A DNA stretch of 64,000 nucleotides from Zea mays (taxonomy: Eukaryota; Streptophyta; Magnoliopsida; Poales; Poaceae): positions 115,234,207 to 115,298,206 of the forward strand of contig NC_050098.1 in the NCBI RefSeq assembly GCF_902167145.1, in the 5' to 3' direction. How positions within the stretch are numbered: position 1 is the stretch's first letter; every line of letters starts with the position of its first letter. Position numbers and translations under genes: made by a program. Below the pieces are notes generated by a model. It saw only the letters and a list, made by a program, of their open reading frames with translations. It had not been told where the DNA came from and made no database searches. This document shows, in pieces, positions 33,895-46,964 of this stretch.

Positions 33895-34439
33895 CGGTTT
33901 CAACTGCGGATAACTGTCCTGTGTGACCGGAGATCTCGAGATCCAGGCTCCAGGAAACGAAGCACTGTGGAACCAAGAGCACAAAAGATAAAGAGTCTCA
34001 TGAGCTGCTGTGCTCTGACTGTATGGCAGGTTGAGCGATATGCTCTTAATGAAGTCAATGCTATAAGCAGGGAAATTGTCCTACAGAATTTCCTTAACGA
34101 TTTCACCTATATGAGCTGACTGTGGGGTCGCAGTCCAGGAGAGAATGGGGTTTTCTCTCTAGTGAGCTCATGAATAGATATTAAAGGGCATGACCGTAAC
34201 GCCCTGCCCCGTAAGAGAAGCAGATAATCTGCCTAGTACTATGTGCCTTTTGTGCGAAGATTCTCACACTAGGGTTTGTGGATCAAGGCGTAGTCCTCCG
34301 CTTACTCGTGCAGGGTTGGAGTACACTGGGATAGGCTTTGGTTCAAACCTAACAAGTACCTCTGCCGAAAAGTAGTATATAAACAGTACGGGAGCTCAAT
34401 GACATTGATCAGAAAAATAAGAGTGAAAATGGTGGGGAT
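33895..34439 (+). other. 3' untranslated part of the intact Copia
   Basis: 545 bp from the pol stop to the 3' LTR, no ORF of note, ending in a purine-rich priming tract at about 34420-34439. Confidence 0.6.
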
Positions 34440-35783
34440 TGCTGTTCATTTTAAGGGATTTTCCCTTTATTCAAAAAAAAGGGCTAGTCGAACTGGGCCG
34501 CTGCCAGGCCCACGGTCGAGCAGCCCAGCCCAGCCGGCCAGCAAAAGACGCGTAGGGCACGCACCAGAGAGAGCGAGCAAGCAGGGGAAACGTGGGGGCT
34601 GGCGGCCGCGTGCAGCTCTCGCCGATCTCTACGCCGTCTCAAGCGCAACCGCTGCTCCGTTTTGGCTCTTGAAATATGGAGTCTTTCTCCCTGCGCTTGA
34701 GCTCGAAAAGAAATCCCAACTCTCTGTTCCTATTCTTCCTCTCGGTTCCAGTCACGGTTTGGATCGATTCCTTCGATTCTTGGTGTTCTGGAGTTAATCC
34801 TGCTGGTAGAAGAAGGTGGAGGTGGCCCTGCTTGTGCGCAGCGAGGTTCTCCTGCGCTCCGTTGTCTCACCAGTGCACCTGTGAGGTGCTCTGTATGTTC
34901 TGATTGCTGTTCACCGTGGCCTGGTGTTTGGGCTCCCTGCTGCGCGGTGTTCATCTTCTCGGGCTGGTGCCGTGGACGTCTCCCTCGGTTCCGGCAGCGG
35001 CTCTAGTATCTCCGTCAACCTCCCGCCGTGCAGGCCCGGACGTGGGCGGCGGAATTGGTTTTCTGGGACAGAACCTTGTGTTCGCTGAGCTGGTCTTCCC
35101 ACGTAGACAATCTACATGTTGTGAGTTATTCGTTGCCTCATTTTATTTACTGTTTAATTTTGTGCAATCTGCTAGTATTAAATACTTGGGTGTGATTGCA
35201 CTGTTGTGGGCAGATTTGTGTGCTCGATGATGATAGCGGTGTAGTGAGACAGCGTGACAGTCTGGGTTTTAGTGTATTATCATTTTCATCATTGATATTA
35301 TTTGTGCCTAATTAAATCTCTCTTTGTTGAGGCTGTTTACCTGTGTTAAATTCTGTTAATTTATTTAGTACACAGCTCCTTTCTATCAGTATTTATATTT
35401 GATTATTAGGCTTATTACATCTGATCTAAAACCCTTATTTGGTAAGATACGACTGTCACGTTAGTCTAGGATCTCTGATCACCTTTTAGCGTTGGAGGGC
35501 TGTTTATTACAGCAACCCGCTATTTTGAGAGCAATAGTTTAAGATAAACAATTATGTTTATTTGTTTAATCTGCCTTCTTCATCTGCAAGCCATGTTTAA
35601 TTATGAAATGGACCTGTGTAGCTATTTTACATGTTTACATGTCTTAGAATTGCTACTGTTCATTGCTGCTATAATTTCATATGGTATTTATCTGAGTTAT
35701 ATGATTGTTTTATTTGGAATTAGAATATTTAATTTATTTAAATATAAAGGAAGCATGTCACTTATTTCTCTAAATTTACAACA
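34440..35783 (+). repeat. 3' LTR of the intact Copia
   Basis: 1344 bp, about 99% like 28645-29990 by eye, with a shorter A-run. Confidence 0.95.
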
Positions 35784-35788
35784 CGGGA

Positions 35789-36041
35789 TGTGGGCACGAG
35801 CGCGTTCGTCACATGCCACGGCATCAGACTCGCACACACGGCTCCGGCAGTGACAAGAAATTAAACAGAAAGCGCTCACCTTTGCTTGACAGGAGCAGTC
35901 ACTGACTCACTGTCCACCATCGCTCACCTTTGCTTGACAAGAAATTAAACAAGAAATATCTGAACACTGCTATGTATCCAGTTTAGGGCCAAGGGAGCAA
36001 ATTGGAGTACGCATAGTTGTTATACGGTATATGTATATTAG
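35789..36041. other. Short flank between the Copia and the LINE
   Basis: Contains an imperfect direct repeat of about 48 bp (GCTCACCTTTGCTTGACA at 35874 and 35922). No gene seen. Confidence 0.4.
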
Positions 36042-36079
<38 letters not shown>

Positions 36080-36080
36080 T
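36042..36080. repeat. (CT)n(TA)n microsatellite at the LINE 3' end
   Basis: CT dinucleotides followed by TA dinucleotides directly at the 3' boundary of the LINE (minus strand). Confidence 0.85.
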
Positions 36081-38379
36081 GATAATGGAAACAAGAGTTC
36101 CGGCTTTTCGCATCAGATGCGTACAACCATTACATGTCAAATGAACAGTTCTTTAAAAAATAAAACTAACTCGACGAAACCAAATAACATGGCTATGGAA
36201 AGCACTAGGCACACTCAAGTCTTGCATTTGATCGCCATCCATGAAACGCAAAGATTTTCATCGCCACCATTTCTAGAGCTTGACACATATCGATAATTTG
36301 TTGATGTACATCCTCCCTTTGTAGGAGTCTCCAGAACCTGAACCAGTGGGTACCTCTGAAGATGACCTGCACAATTGATGGTATTGGTTTTTGATTAAAT
36401 GCCACCTCATTTCGAGTAAGCCAAATAGACCAAAATAAAGCTGATATTCCAGTAAATAGTAACTTTTTGTATACTAGACCACAATTACTTGCCCAAGACC
36501 TAATAATATGATTAATGTTGACTGGCATTTCTATTTTTAGAGCAAGATAAATGATCCTCCAAATATTTTTGGCAATATAGCAATCGAAAAAGAGGTGGTG
36601 TATACTCTCATTACGGTTGCAAAAGCAACAAGTCAAGCTACCTTTCCAATGTCTTTTAGCTAAATTATCTTTGGTAAGGATCGCTCCTCGACCTAAATTC
36701 CACAAAAACACTTTTATTTTCAGGGGGATTTTAAGTTTCCAAATCATCTTGTTCCGATTGTTGTTGGGATTATACATCAACAAATGGTACATAGATTGGA
36801 CGGAAAAAATTCCATTCTTATGACCATCCCAAACAAATTTGTCTCTAGCTGGGCTGAATCTAACCGTCGTTAGCAAGTGTAACAATTTTTTCCACTCCAC
36901 TAATTTACTTCCCGTAATTGTTCGGCGAAAAGATAAATTAAGATTCGTGTCTAGACAAACTTCTGCAACCAAGGCCGATTTAATGCGCACTGTATTAAAA
37001 AGGTTCGGGAATTGCTCACAAAAGGGACGACTGGTTAGCCATTTATCCTGCCAAAATCTGGTGTTTTGACCATCCCCCACTTGAAAGTGACCCAATCTAA
37101 GAAACTGATCCTTGATGTTCATTAGACCTGACTAGAAGTGTGAATCACCTGATCTTCTAGATATTTGAGTAAGGGATTTATCTCCTAGGTATTTATTTTT
37201 GAGTAACTGTTGCCACATCTCATCCTCATTAAGTAATTTGTAGAGCCATTTGCTGAGTAAGCATATATTTTTTATAGCTAGATTAGAGATGCCTAAACCT
37301 CCCAATGCTTTTGGTTGACAGACAATATGCCACCTAGCCAACCTATATTTCCTTTTACTGCTTCCTCCCTGCCAAAAGAATCTGGATCGGATAGCATCCA
37401 GCTTCTTCAAGATGCCCACCGGTATCTCAAAGAACGACATCATGAACGTAGGTAGACTACTTAACACAGAATTAAGCAATATCAACTGTCCACCTGAAGA
37501 TAAAAATTTGGCCTTCCATGTACTAAGCCTCTTTTCAAACCGATCAATAACACCCTGCCAGTCACTATTTCTCAGCCTTCAATGAATCAAAGGAATTCCA
37601 AGATACATGAAAGGCAATGTCCCAATTCCACAACCAAATAAATGTGAATATTGCAATTCATATTCCTTAGCTACCCCATAGCAAAATAGCTCACTTTTGT
37701 GGAAATTTATTTTAAGCCCAGACATTTGTTCAAAAACAGTCAAAAGTAATTTAATATTCCGAGCATGCTCAAGATTATGGTCTAAGAAAACCACTGTATC
37801 ATCGGCATACTGAAGGATAGATAAACCCTCTGGAATCAAGTGCGGAACAATTCCATGGAACTGATTTTCCTCTTTCGCTCTTGCGAAAAGAATAGCTAAC
37901 ATATCCGCAACAATGTTGAATAATATTGGCGACAAAGGGTCTCCTCGACGAAGGCCCTTGTGAGTATAAAAGAAAGGACCTACTCCATCATTCACTTTAA
38001 CACCAACATGACCTCCAGAGAATATTTTTTGGATCCAAGCGCACCAAGATGATGAGAACCCCTTCATACGCATTGCTTGCTGGAGAAAATTCCATTTCAC
38101 TTTATCATAAGCTTTCTCGAAGTCTAGTTTAATGATAACACCATCTAACTTTTTCCTCTGTAATTCATGAATGGATTCGTGAAGGATAATAACCCCTTCA
38201 AGAATATTGCGACCAGGCATAAAAGCTGTCTGGGAGGGGCTGACAATTCTGTGTGCTACACGGCCTATTCTATTTGTGAGAACTTTAGTAATGATTTTGA
38301 ACGAAACATTAAGTAAGCAAATAGGTCTATAGTCCTGGATTTTATTTGCATTATATTTCTTTGGGATTAAGGTAATTGC

Positions 38380-38383
<4 letters not shown>
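36081..38383 (-). mobile_element. L1-type LINE, 5'-truncated
   Basis: 3' part of a plant L1-like non-LTR retrotransposon. It ends abruptly upstream at a (TA)n tract (38384) inside the RT domain and lacks ORF1 and the endonuclease. No clear poly(A) tail is present at its 3' end. Confidence 0.8.
36205..38380 (-). pseudogene. LINE reverse transcriptase and zf-RVT remnant
   Basis: Three frames in order: 38380-37579 carries RT (PGRNILEG, KLDFEKAYDKVKW, GDPLSPILFN, catalytic QYADDTVVF); 37485-37132 continues (FWQGGSSKRKYRLARW); 37122-36205 is the zf-RVT C-terminal domain (PLKIKVFLWNLGRGAILTKD, CCFC...HHLFFDC). Stops or shifts near 37570 and 37125 break it, and the N-terminal half is missing. This is a dead copy. 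Confidence 0.85.

Positions 38384-38418
<35 letters not shown>
38384..38418. repeat. (TA)n microsatellite
   Basis: About 17 TA units at the truncated LINE boundary. Confidence 0.9.
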
Positions 38419-38421
<3 letters not shown>

Positions 38422-38833
38422 TAGATATTATGATCCTTAGGCTTCCAAAGAGTGACCATAAGCCCTGACTCAACGACACCTTTCAGTTCAGCCGCACCAC
38501 CTCAAATTGACCAGGTCTCGAGTCGTCTATAAAAGCTATCCGAGACCACCACGAATTAGGGTTTCAGCGCGGCAGCGGTTGCGGGCGGGCGGATCCAGCA
38601 CTGGCCGAGCGCGCGACGGCTGCCGCGCGGCGTGGCGATCGTGTAGGAACCTGCTGCCGCTACATGTCCTGTCCGCGATGGAGAGCGCACGCGCCCGATC
38701 TCGCGGTTCTTCAGGGCGCCATGGGGATGCGGCGGTTGCAGCAGTTGCGCGACGGTGGAACCAACGCGCGTGGACGGGCTGATCCTACATGGGCGGACCA
38801 GGACAACGATTGTCAACATGCGAGCGCGCGGGT
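38419..38833 (+). other. GC-rich sequence with TATA box, unidentified
   Basis: CTATAAAAG at 38527-38535 is followed by a GC-rich leader containing GAATTAGGGTTTCAG. It continues at 42335 when the solo LTR is removed. It could be the promoter part of an old LTR or another transposon; I do not recognise it. Short frames here have no familiar motif. Confidence 0.4.
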
Positions 38834-41800
38834 TGTCACACCCGGGTTTCGGAGCACCAAGACCCGGGCGCGAACATCATCACCAGGTGTGCTGGGACCA
38901 AGTCTCACACATATGATGAATCATGGGACAGGATCGAATGTCACATCTTTACTACATAACAGGAGTCCTGAACAAAATAAATAAATAATTACATTATAAG
39001 GAGACAACGGTCCAGCAACCCAAAGTTGACTGGGAGACGACGGCCTAGACCTCTCACGAACACATCATAGCATCCTTCATGCGCCTCATCCTGTGATACC
39101 TGTTCTTGACCTGTGGGGGTGTGAGACAGCAAGAGTGAGCTCACATACGTTCATAGCTCAACAAGTTGTGGGGAATAATGTGCATGAACTCGCCAAAGGT
39201 GGGAGCTCACAAAGTGTAAGGCTTACCAAAGAGGATGGTTGAGGCTGAGCATTGCTTTTAGAGTTGGTCAAAATTTTATTAGCAATTACTAAGTATAAGT
39301 AAATACCAACCCAATTAAGTAGTAGAACAAAAGTAATAACCTCACCTGCGATGCAATGTATATGACAAATTGAATTTAGTTCCATAAATTAATCATGTGA
39401 GGGTCCGAGCAGCTCTTGACCGTGAGCACGGCTGATATACCAGTTTTACACTCTGCAGAGGTTGCACATCTTTACCCACAAGTCATGTTACCCATCTGCC
39501 AAGGGATCGTGACTTCCCATACACCTCTACCGAGGAGGCAAGGCAGGGTAACACTACGAGGCCTTTACAAAGTTCCACTAGCTTCAGAAAACCCGCTACA
39601 GTTTATAGGAAGCTCCAATGCAAGGACCCCTCGCATGACCGCCATCGCAGCAAAATCATCCCAAGGGCCTCCCTACACTGACCACTCCCCTACTGCACAT
39701 GCCCCTTTCGGGTAAGGTAGTCTTCCACTAGCTTTCCTAATTAATCAGCCAAGGGCGTCCCATTAAACCCTTGTGGTAGCACTGTTTTCCCGGGTGGTCG
39801 CTCCATGTTCCAATTAATGTAATGATCTTATCATGAATAGTAATAATAAACTGATAATAAAAGTGTAATCATGAATAATGTATCTCCATACCCGAAACCA
39901 CATAAAGCAATAGCAGGTACTACCCAAAAATTCAGTGGTGAACAAGGTATAAGGATAGTCAAACTAGGATAATCTATTAGGTCCCATCAAAATTAACCTA
40001 TGCAGATCATTATGATTAATTAGAACATGAGTGGGTAAAAAGAAGTGATCAAGGGCACAACTTGCCTGGGACTTGAGATTCCAGGTACCAGGATGATCTC
40101 CAGATGACTCGTGACCTCACGCTAGTCGTAGCAATACAGACAAACATGGTATAGGCAAAATTAACATCACATCAAACATAAGTACAAACTGAATAATAAT
40201 GATCTACGCGATGCTACGAGATCGTGGGAACAAGAATTACTAAATACGGAACTACGGTTACCGAGTTATGATTTTCCGAAGATCCACGTGGTTAAATATA
40301 GGATAGACTAAGTGCAACATTTTAACCTATATTTCATGACAAAACAAAGTTACCAGATGATAATAAATATTATTGTGAGACTAATGCAACTAGAATGGAT
40401 CAAAACGGAGTTACGGTTACTAAGTTATGAATTTATGGAGTTATTGAGTACCTAGAACGGATTAATTCGAATGAACAATTTTAATTCAAATTTCATGGCT
40501 AAACAGTGTTACTGTTTGGTAGAAAATATTAATACAAAATTAATGCCACAAGAATGGACCAAAAAGAATTTAAAATGAATTTTCTATGAATTTATTGAGT
40601 TTCTAGGTTTATTTATGTACTAAAAAGTATTTACTATATTATTTTTACTATTTTCTTGGTTCACTGGACCGGGCGTCAAATTCCAGAAAGGTTAGGGGCT
40701 AAGATATAAATTTTCCCAGACACAGCTTTAACCCGCGGTGGACGGCGGGTTTATTTTTCAAAAACTAGAGGGCTCTTTAGCAATTACGCCACGACGAAGG
40801 GGTATCTTCAATCGCCAGACATCCGATCCCGATCCAAAGGCTCAGAATAGATCGTGAAGGAGTACACGGTAGGCACCACAGGATCCAAGATCCACGGTCC
40901 AAAATCTCTCTCCCGTATTAAATTGTTCTAGCCTTTGGATTTCTGATCCACGGCCGATAACAATCCTCTTACCCCAATCCTTGATGGCGCATCCAACGGT
41001 CCTCCATCATCTTCCCTTCGCGAGGTAGACGGAGCAATGGTTGCTCCCCGCTTGTGGTGGTATCTGCCGACCAGGGGTCCAGTCCGCCCGGCGATCCCCA
41101 CCCGTTCGAGCTCCATGGTGAAGTCCTCCCCGACGAGTAACGAATTGAGTCCATCAACTTCGCGCGCGAGAAATATTTGCACAGGGCGTTTCATATGGAA
41201 GGTTCCAGGTGGCGGAAACCCAGGGCATGCCACCCATGGCGAATCGGTCGGCGGTGAGCCATGCCCACGCCGCGGCGTGGCTTTCCCCCCTTCTGTGTAA
41301 GCTTTTGCTCCCTGAGACTTCCGTAGCGTCACAAGTCGATGTGGGCGAAGGGAGGCGTGAGGGCTTGGCTTTTATTCCCTAGCTGGATGCGGCGAGCGAG
41401 GTCTTAACCATCCGCGGCATCCGCGCGAGCACGGAGATGTTGTTGCTATGGCCGCGGCTGCGTAGAAGACGAGTTCGACCAGTGCTAATCCAAGCGGGGA
41501 TTACGGGGATTCGGTCTCAGGCTTTATCGCGTGTTTGTTTACCATAATCCCAGGGAAGATCCGTGGTGGATGAGGGAAGGAGTCTGTGGGGAAGACGACC
41601 AGTGGTAGGGACCCACATGGCAGCGGCAAGAGCATGGTGCGGGCCCATTGGTCAGTTTCACGGTGCACGCGTGGGTGGGAGCGGCTTATGACGAGTGGGC
41701 CCCACCTGTCGGCACGGATGCAAGACGGGCTAGTACAGTCGAGTAGTAACTGGGCCAGAGTGGGGATTCGACCCAGGTAGTGGTAGGTCTTCTTCTTTTT

Positions 41801-42329
41801 CTCTTTTTTTCATTTTCTTTCCTACTTTCACATTAAATTCAAATTCAAATTTCGAACTAAGTTAACATAGAGTTTAAACTTAAAGTATATTTAAGTGTCC
41901 AAACAAAACTCCAACATGTTATACTTGGTTTATTTTATTTTATATATCAAATATCTATTTAGTCAAATGAAATATTCCCATATTGTTCCCTTTAGATAGG
42001 TAGTACTTTGAATGTGTGCCAAGATCAAAGGTTAATAAATATTCGTTGCTTATTTTAGAATGAACAAATGTTTAATCTTTACTTTTAGAGATGTGTTAAT
42101 TTAATTATACAATCAACCAATAGAAAATTAAATAGAATCCTTTTATTTAATGACTATTAGAAAACATGTTTATTTTAGGGATTGTAGCTTCCTCACAATG
42201 AACCTCTTACTATAAGGCATTCCAATTCAAAATCCTTGGAGAATTTTAATACATTCCTAAAACACTAACATAATTATATTTATTTATTATTTTCCATTTT
42301 TTTCTCTGATACAAGTTTTGGGCTTTACA
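38834..42329 (-). repeat. Solo LTR, Tekay-like Gypsy (minus strand)
   Basis: 3496-bp LTR, in element sense TGTAAAGCCCAAAAC...CCCGGGTGTGACA, flanked by perfect target duplications CGGGT (38829-38833 and 42330-42334) with no internal sequence. That is the mark of recombination between the two LTRs of one element. It contains the conserved LTR block (39405-39800). Related to, but diverged from, 46363-51212 and 54848-58576. Confidence 0.9.
39405..39800 (-). other. Conserved Gypsy LTR block, copy 3
   Basis: In element sense runs from CCCGGGAAAACAGTGCTACC to the CCGTGCTCACGG hairpin region, matching copies in the other Gypsy LTRs. Confidence 0.6.
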
Positions 42330-42334
42330 CGGGT

Positions 42335-42953
42335 CTGTCAGGATCCGGTGCGAGGGGCGCGGCTCTGGCCTACGTGCAGGCAGGCAAACCGGCGAGGGCG
42401 GGGCGTGGCTCTAACCAACGCGTGGTCGGGCGGTTCTGTCGTGGACGGAAGGGGTCCGCAGCGGGCGGGCGACAAGTTCGCGGTTGGCGGACGGACGCGG
42501 CACTATCACAGGCAACGCAGTTGAGATAGGATCGACGGCGGCTGACTTCTCTAGGGGCGAGCTGCGACAGCGACCTCCCTTAGGCGCGAGTAGCGTCAGA
42601 TCCTAGAGGGGCGTGCGGCAGGCGACGACTCCCTTAGGGCGTGATTGACAGCGTGTTTTTATGCTACGCTGTATACATATTTATGCCAACGTAAATAGAT
42701 GTTTACGACATATATTTCAGTTAATGGCTACCCTTACATCTATTGTCTGTTTATGATATTTCTGTTCATATTTTACACAAACGTTTATACATCTGTATGC
42801 ATTATCTCGTTACCTAATCCAGTGTGTATATGGGGTTTCTAACATTTACGTTAGTTCGGTATTTACGATCAAAACTGAGAGGTTTTACACTCAAAACTGA
42901 AGTTTTTACGATCGAACATGGAGATACGTCCAAACTGTGACCCGCATGCCAAT
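42335..42953. other. Continuation of the GC-rich unidentified sequence
   Basis: GC-rich to about 42650, with repeated TTAGGCG/CTTAGGGCG-like motifs, then AT-rich sequence with several ATTTAC/TTTACG motifs leading into the tandem repeat. No ORF with recognisable content. Confidence 0.35.
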
Positions 42954-43133
42954 TTTTAGGTAGTGTACCGTAATACATAAATACTTTCACCGTGTAGCAT
43001 AATTAGTATCAATATATATCATAAACTGTTTGTAACGAGGCTAGATGCACGGCTGTTTTAGAGATCCTATTTTTATGGACGAAATAAAGCATTTAAATCA
43101 TATATTTTGTTTCGATGCATGCCAATGTATTTC

Positions 43134-44453
43134 TGAAAGGGAAATGTGCCCTTGGGCCATTTCTATAAGATTTTGGTGATTAAGTGCTCCACACAAATGC
43201 TTTGAGTGATATTTGTGCCAAAGACTCAAGAAGTGCAAATCAAGATTAAAAGGTATGTTTCTAGACTTAGTACATTGTTTTGAAGACTAATGTATTATGT
43301 CTAAGTGCTGGAAATAAGAGAAATCGTTTTGGAGAAAAGTTGGCTGTGTACAGCAAAAGGCTGCTCGGTCTGGGTGCACCAGACAGTGTCTGGTGTGCCA
43401 GGACCAGTCCCGGTGAACAGCCTGCTCTCGGGTCTCGACGGTGGCGTACGACTATAAATCACCGGACTGTCCGGTAGTGCACCGGACTGTCCGGTGAGTC
43501 ATCTGCGGCGAAGTCGCTGCTCTCGGGAAACAGTCAACAGCGTACGACTAAAATTCACCGGACTGTCCGGTAGTGCACCGGACCGTCCGGTGAGCCAACG
43601 GTCGACTGCGCCAACGGTCGACCGCGCAATCCGCGCGTGACGCGTGGCCGAGCCAACGGTCAGATGGGGGCACCGGACTGTCCGGTGTGCACCGGACAGT
43701 GTCCGGTGCTCCAACGGCTACAAATCTTCAACGGTCGGCTGCGCCAATTTAGGAATGCAATCTGCACCGGACAGTGAACAGTGGATGTCTGGTGGTGCAC
43801 CGGACTGTCCGGTGCGCCACCCGACAAAAGGCAAGAATTGCCTTCCTGGATTGCTTCCAACGGCTCCTAGCTGCCTTGGGGCTATAAAAGGGACCCCTAG
43901 GCATATGGAGGAGTACACCAAGCATACTTTGAGCAATCTTAATCTCTCACACTCCGTCTTTGCGCACTCGATTGACATTCTTAGTGATTTGAGCTCTGTT
44001 CTAGTGGTGAACTTGTTGTGATTCATTCGAGCTCAAGTCTTGGCTGTGTGTGTGCGTATTGCTGTGGATTTGTGTGTGTTGCTTCCCTCCCTTACTCTAG
44101 TGCTTTCACTTTGATCCTCATTGTAAGGGCGAGAGACTCCAAGTTGTGGAGATTCCTCGCAAACGGGAAAGAGTAAAGAAAGAAGAACACCGTAGTATTC
44201 AAGTGGATCTTTGGACCACTTGAAAGGGGTTGAGTGAAACCCTCGTCCATTGGGATGCCACAACGTGGAGTAGGCAAGTGTTGTACTTGGCCGAACCACG
44301 GGATAACTCGCGTGTCTTTTGTGATTGCTTTTCTGTGATACTTGTGTTCACAAGAGCTCGCTATTTAGCCTACTAACACTTAACCAAGTTTTTGTGGCTA
44401 TAAGTTTTAAGTTTTTACAGGATCACCTATTCACCCTCCTCTAGGTGCTCTCA
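43134..44453 (+). repeat. Solo LTR of a Copia element (Opie/Ji relative)
   Basis: 1320 bp, TGAAAGGGAAATGTG...GGTGCTCTCA, with target duplication ATTTC (43129-43133 and 44454-44458). A TATAAAAG box lies at 43883-43890. Carries the CACCGGAC/GTCCGGTG palindrome array at 43370-43825. Confidence 0.9.
43883..43890 (+). promoter_or_regulatory. TATA box of the Copia solo LTR
   Basis: GGGGCTATAAAAGGGACC; the minus-strand relative has the matching box near 51540-51550. Confidence 0.65.
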
Positions 44454-45239
44454 ATTTCCTTTCAACGCACATTCGTCCTAAATTTGTGTGCATGCAACAG
44501 GAAATAAATTTTTTTACGCGGTGTACCACACTACATAAATAACCATGTAGCATAATTAGTATCAGTATATGTCATAATTTGGTTCTAACGAGCCTAGCTG
44601 CATGACTGTTGGAGAGATCCTATTTTTATGGAGGAAATTAACCATTTAAATCAGATTTTTTTTAGTTTTCATGCATGCTAATCTATTTCCTTTTAACGCA
44701 CATTCTTTGTCATCCTAAATTTATGCGCATACAATAGGAAACTGATTTTTTACGCGGTGTACCACACTGCATAAATATCCACACAGTGTAGCATAATTAG
44801 TATCAGTATATATCATAAACTAATTCTAACGAGCCTAGTTGCATGATTCTTTGTAGAGATCCTATATTTATAGGAGAAATAAAACATTTAAATCAGATTT
44901 TTTGTTTCCATGCATGTCAATCAATTTCCTCTCAACGCACATTCTTATCTTCTTAAATTTGTGCACATATAGGAGGAAACTAGTTTTTTATGCGGCATGT
45001 CGTATTGCATAAATACCTACACCGTGTAGCATAATTAATATCAGTATATATCATAAAATGTTTCCAACAAAATTAGCTGCATGACTGTTATAGAGATCCT
45101 ATATTTATGGACATAATAAAACATTCAAATTAGATTTTTTGTTTCTATGCATGCCAATTCATCTCCTAAATTTGTGCGCAAGACTTCCAATTTTGTTGCG
45201 CACGGCGGACCGCCGAGCTCCCCCCGAGAGCTTGGTTTG

Positions 45240-46031
45240 TAAGGTTCATACGTGATGAAGATGGCTAGAGGGGAAGCGGGGCACGGTATTTATTTTCTAG
45301 AGCCTAAGAAAGCGCGGAGTCTAGTGGCCAGACCATGGCTGATCCCAACGCCCCCGACAAGCTCGGGTTCAGTTACCAGTGCCAACAGAGAAGAAGCCCT
45401 AACGATGCGGGTCCACAGGTAAGCGACCCAGCATGAGGGAAATGAGCCCAACATGCGGGGCCCACCCGCCAGTGGCGACGAGGCACGCGCGAGAGGCCGC
45501 GCAGAGTGGGTCGACGCGAGAGAAGGCTTACACGGGCCGACAGCTCGGTCAGTGGCTACCGCAGCCATGGTCCTTTTCTTTTCTATTTCAAATATCAAAT
45601 ATTTCCAAACCAAATTCTAATTCCTGTTTTGAGTGTTAGGTATCAAATCTCAAATATAATCCAATGCGAATGTAAATCCTACTATTTCTAACATTATTAT
45701 TTATTCTCCTTCTCATTATTTAATTCTAGAAGTAATAAATGATTTTATTACATGTTTCTTTTCATATTTTATATTTTAATTTATAATTTGAGGTCAAATT
45801 TAAATTATGATTCCTTATTTCAATAAAATGTATCACCACAAATTCATAAGTATGAGATGCACATTCCTTTATTCATCTATTGGTTACATGACTACATTAA
45901 TGCCATTATCTGATTATGAGAAGGAAGGAACTAATGGATTTCCAAAGGTTTTCAAAAATTCCCAAAACATTACCATAAATATATGTATTTATTTCTTTTA
46001 TTTATTTTTTATAAAAAATTTTGGGCTTTAT
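45240..46031 (-). repeat. Probable truncated Gypsy LTR fragment
   Basis: Its right end, in minus sense TATAAAGCCCAAAATTTT, resembles the LTR start TGTAAAGCCCAAAAC at 42329. An AT-rich then GC-rich layout follows as in the solo LTRs. It is cut at the right by the Copia LTR. The left limit is uncertain. Confidence 0.4.
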
Positions 46032-46964
46032 AACCTAGAGGGGATGAATAGGTGTTCCTATAAAAAATATCTCAACAAAACAAACTTGGACTAATATTGG
46101 ATTAGTGAAAGTAAGAGCCAAGTTCAAATGAGGAGTATGAGCAGAGTAAACTTCTTCACTTAATTGCTCTTCACTAAGTGAGTATTAAATTTAGAGCAAT
46201 AATGTAAGTGAAGTGAATAGAGATAAAATCACAGTAGGATAAAGACAAGTAACACGGCGATTTTTATCATGTGGTTCGGTCAAGTAGAATACTTGCCTAC
46301 TCCACGTTGTGGCGTCCCAACGGACGAGGGTTGCACTCAACCCCTTTCAAATGATCGAAAGATGTAATACCCAATTTTGGAATATAAAAGAGAAGAATAA
46401 ATCTTTATGTGTATTGTACTTTTCATTCATAAGAATTACTAGGAAACATATTTCAAGTGGATAATCCTCCAATAAAACATGCATCAAGTTGGAGTTTGTA
46501 GGTTTGTGCGTTAAATAATGATAATAATTATAATAATAATATAATAATAGTGATTGGAGGTTTGGATTAAACCCTAAATTGAAATTGAATTGGAAATAAG
46601 AAAGAAAGAGAGAAATATTATACAACACCAAAATAAAATTACAAATAAATAAGTCCATCTTAATTTTTGGGCATGTTCAAATCATACATCTAAAAATGAG
46701 TACAAAACTCACTATGAAAATTTGAATTCACATTTGGAATGAATAGGTAAAAAGAAAAAGAAATAGGAAAGGAAAAAGGGGAAGAACTCGGATTGGGCCT
46801 GCAAGCACCATTTTGGCCCATCCTTTGCGTCCTTCGTGCGCGCGCCAGGTCCATATCAGCACTGTGCCGACATCGGGGACCCACTGGCCAGCCGCTCGCC
46901 CTCACGCTAGCGCGCGCTGCCTCACTGTCTAGTGGCCCCCTCCGTTAGATCTTTCCCCCGCAAC

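Larger units (their letters stand above)
28645..35783 (+). mobile_element. Young, coding-intact Copia retrotransposon
   Basis: Complete + strand element with 5-bp target duplication CGGGA (28640-28644 and 35784-35788). The LTRs are 28645-29990 and 34440-35783, TGCTGTTC...TACAACA. One uninterrupted gag-pol frame runs from 30013 to 33894 in Copia order. By eye the LTRs differ by about ten substitutions and an A-run length, so the insertion is recent. A purine-rich tract (AAAATGGTGGGGAT) precedes the 3' LTR. No TGG-type PBS follows the 5' LTR. Copia lineage was not determined (Tork-like features). Confidence 0.93.
42954..45180 (+). repeat. Tandem repeat, about 235-bp unit, interrupted by a solo LTR
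   Basis: Units start near 42954, 44511, 44747 and 44985 with TTTTTACGCGGTGTACC-like sequence. Each contains GTAGCATAATTAGTATCAGT, CTAACGAGCCTAG, AGAGATCCTAT and AACGCACATTC. The first unit is split by the Copia solo LTR at 43134-44453; the last is degraded. About four copies remain. Confidence 0.85.
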
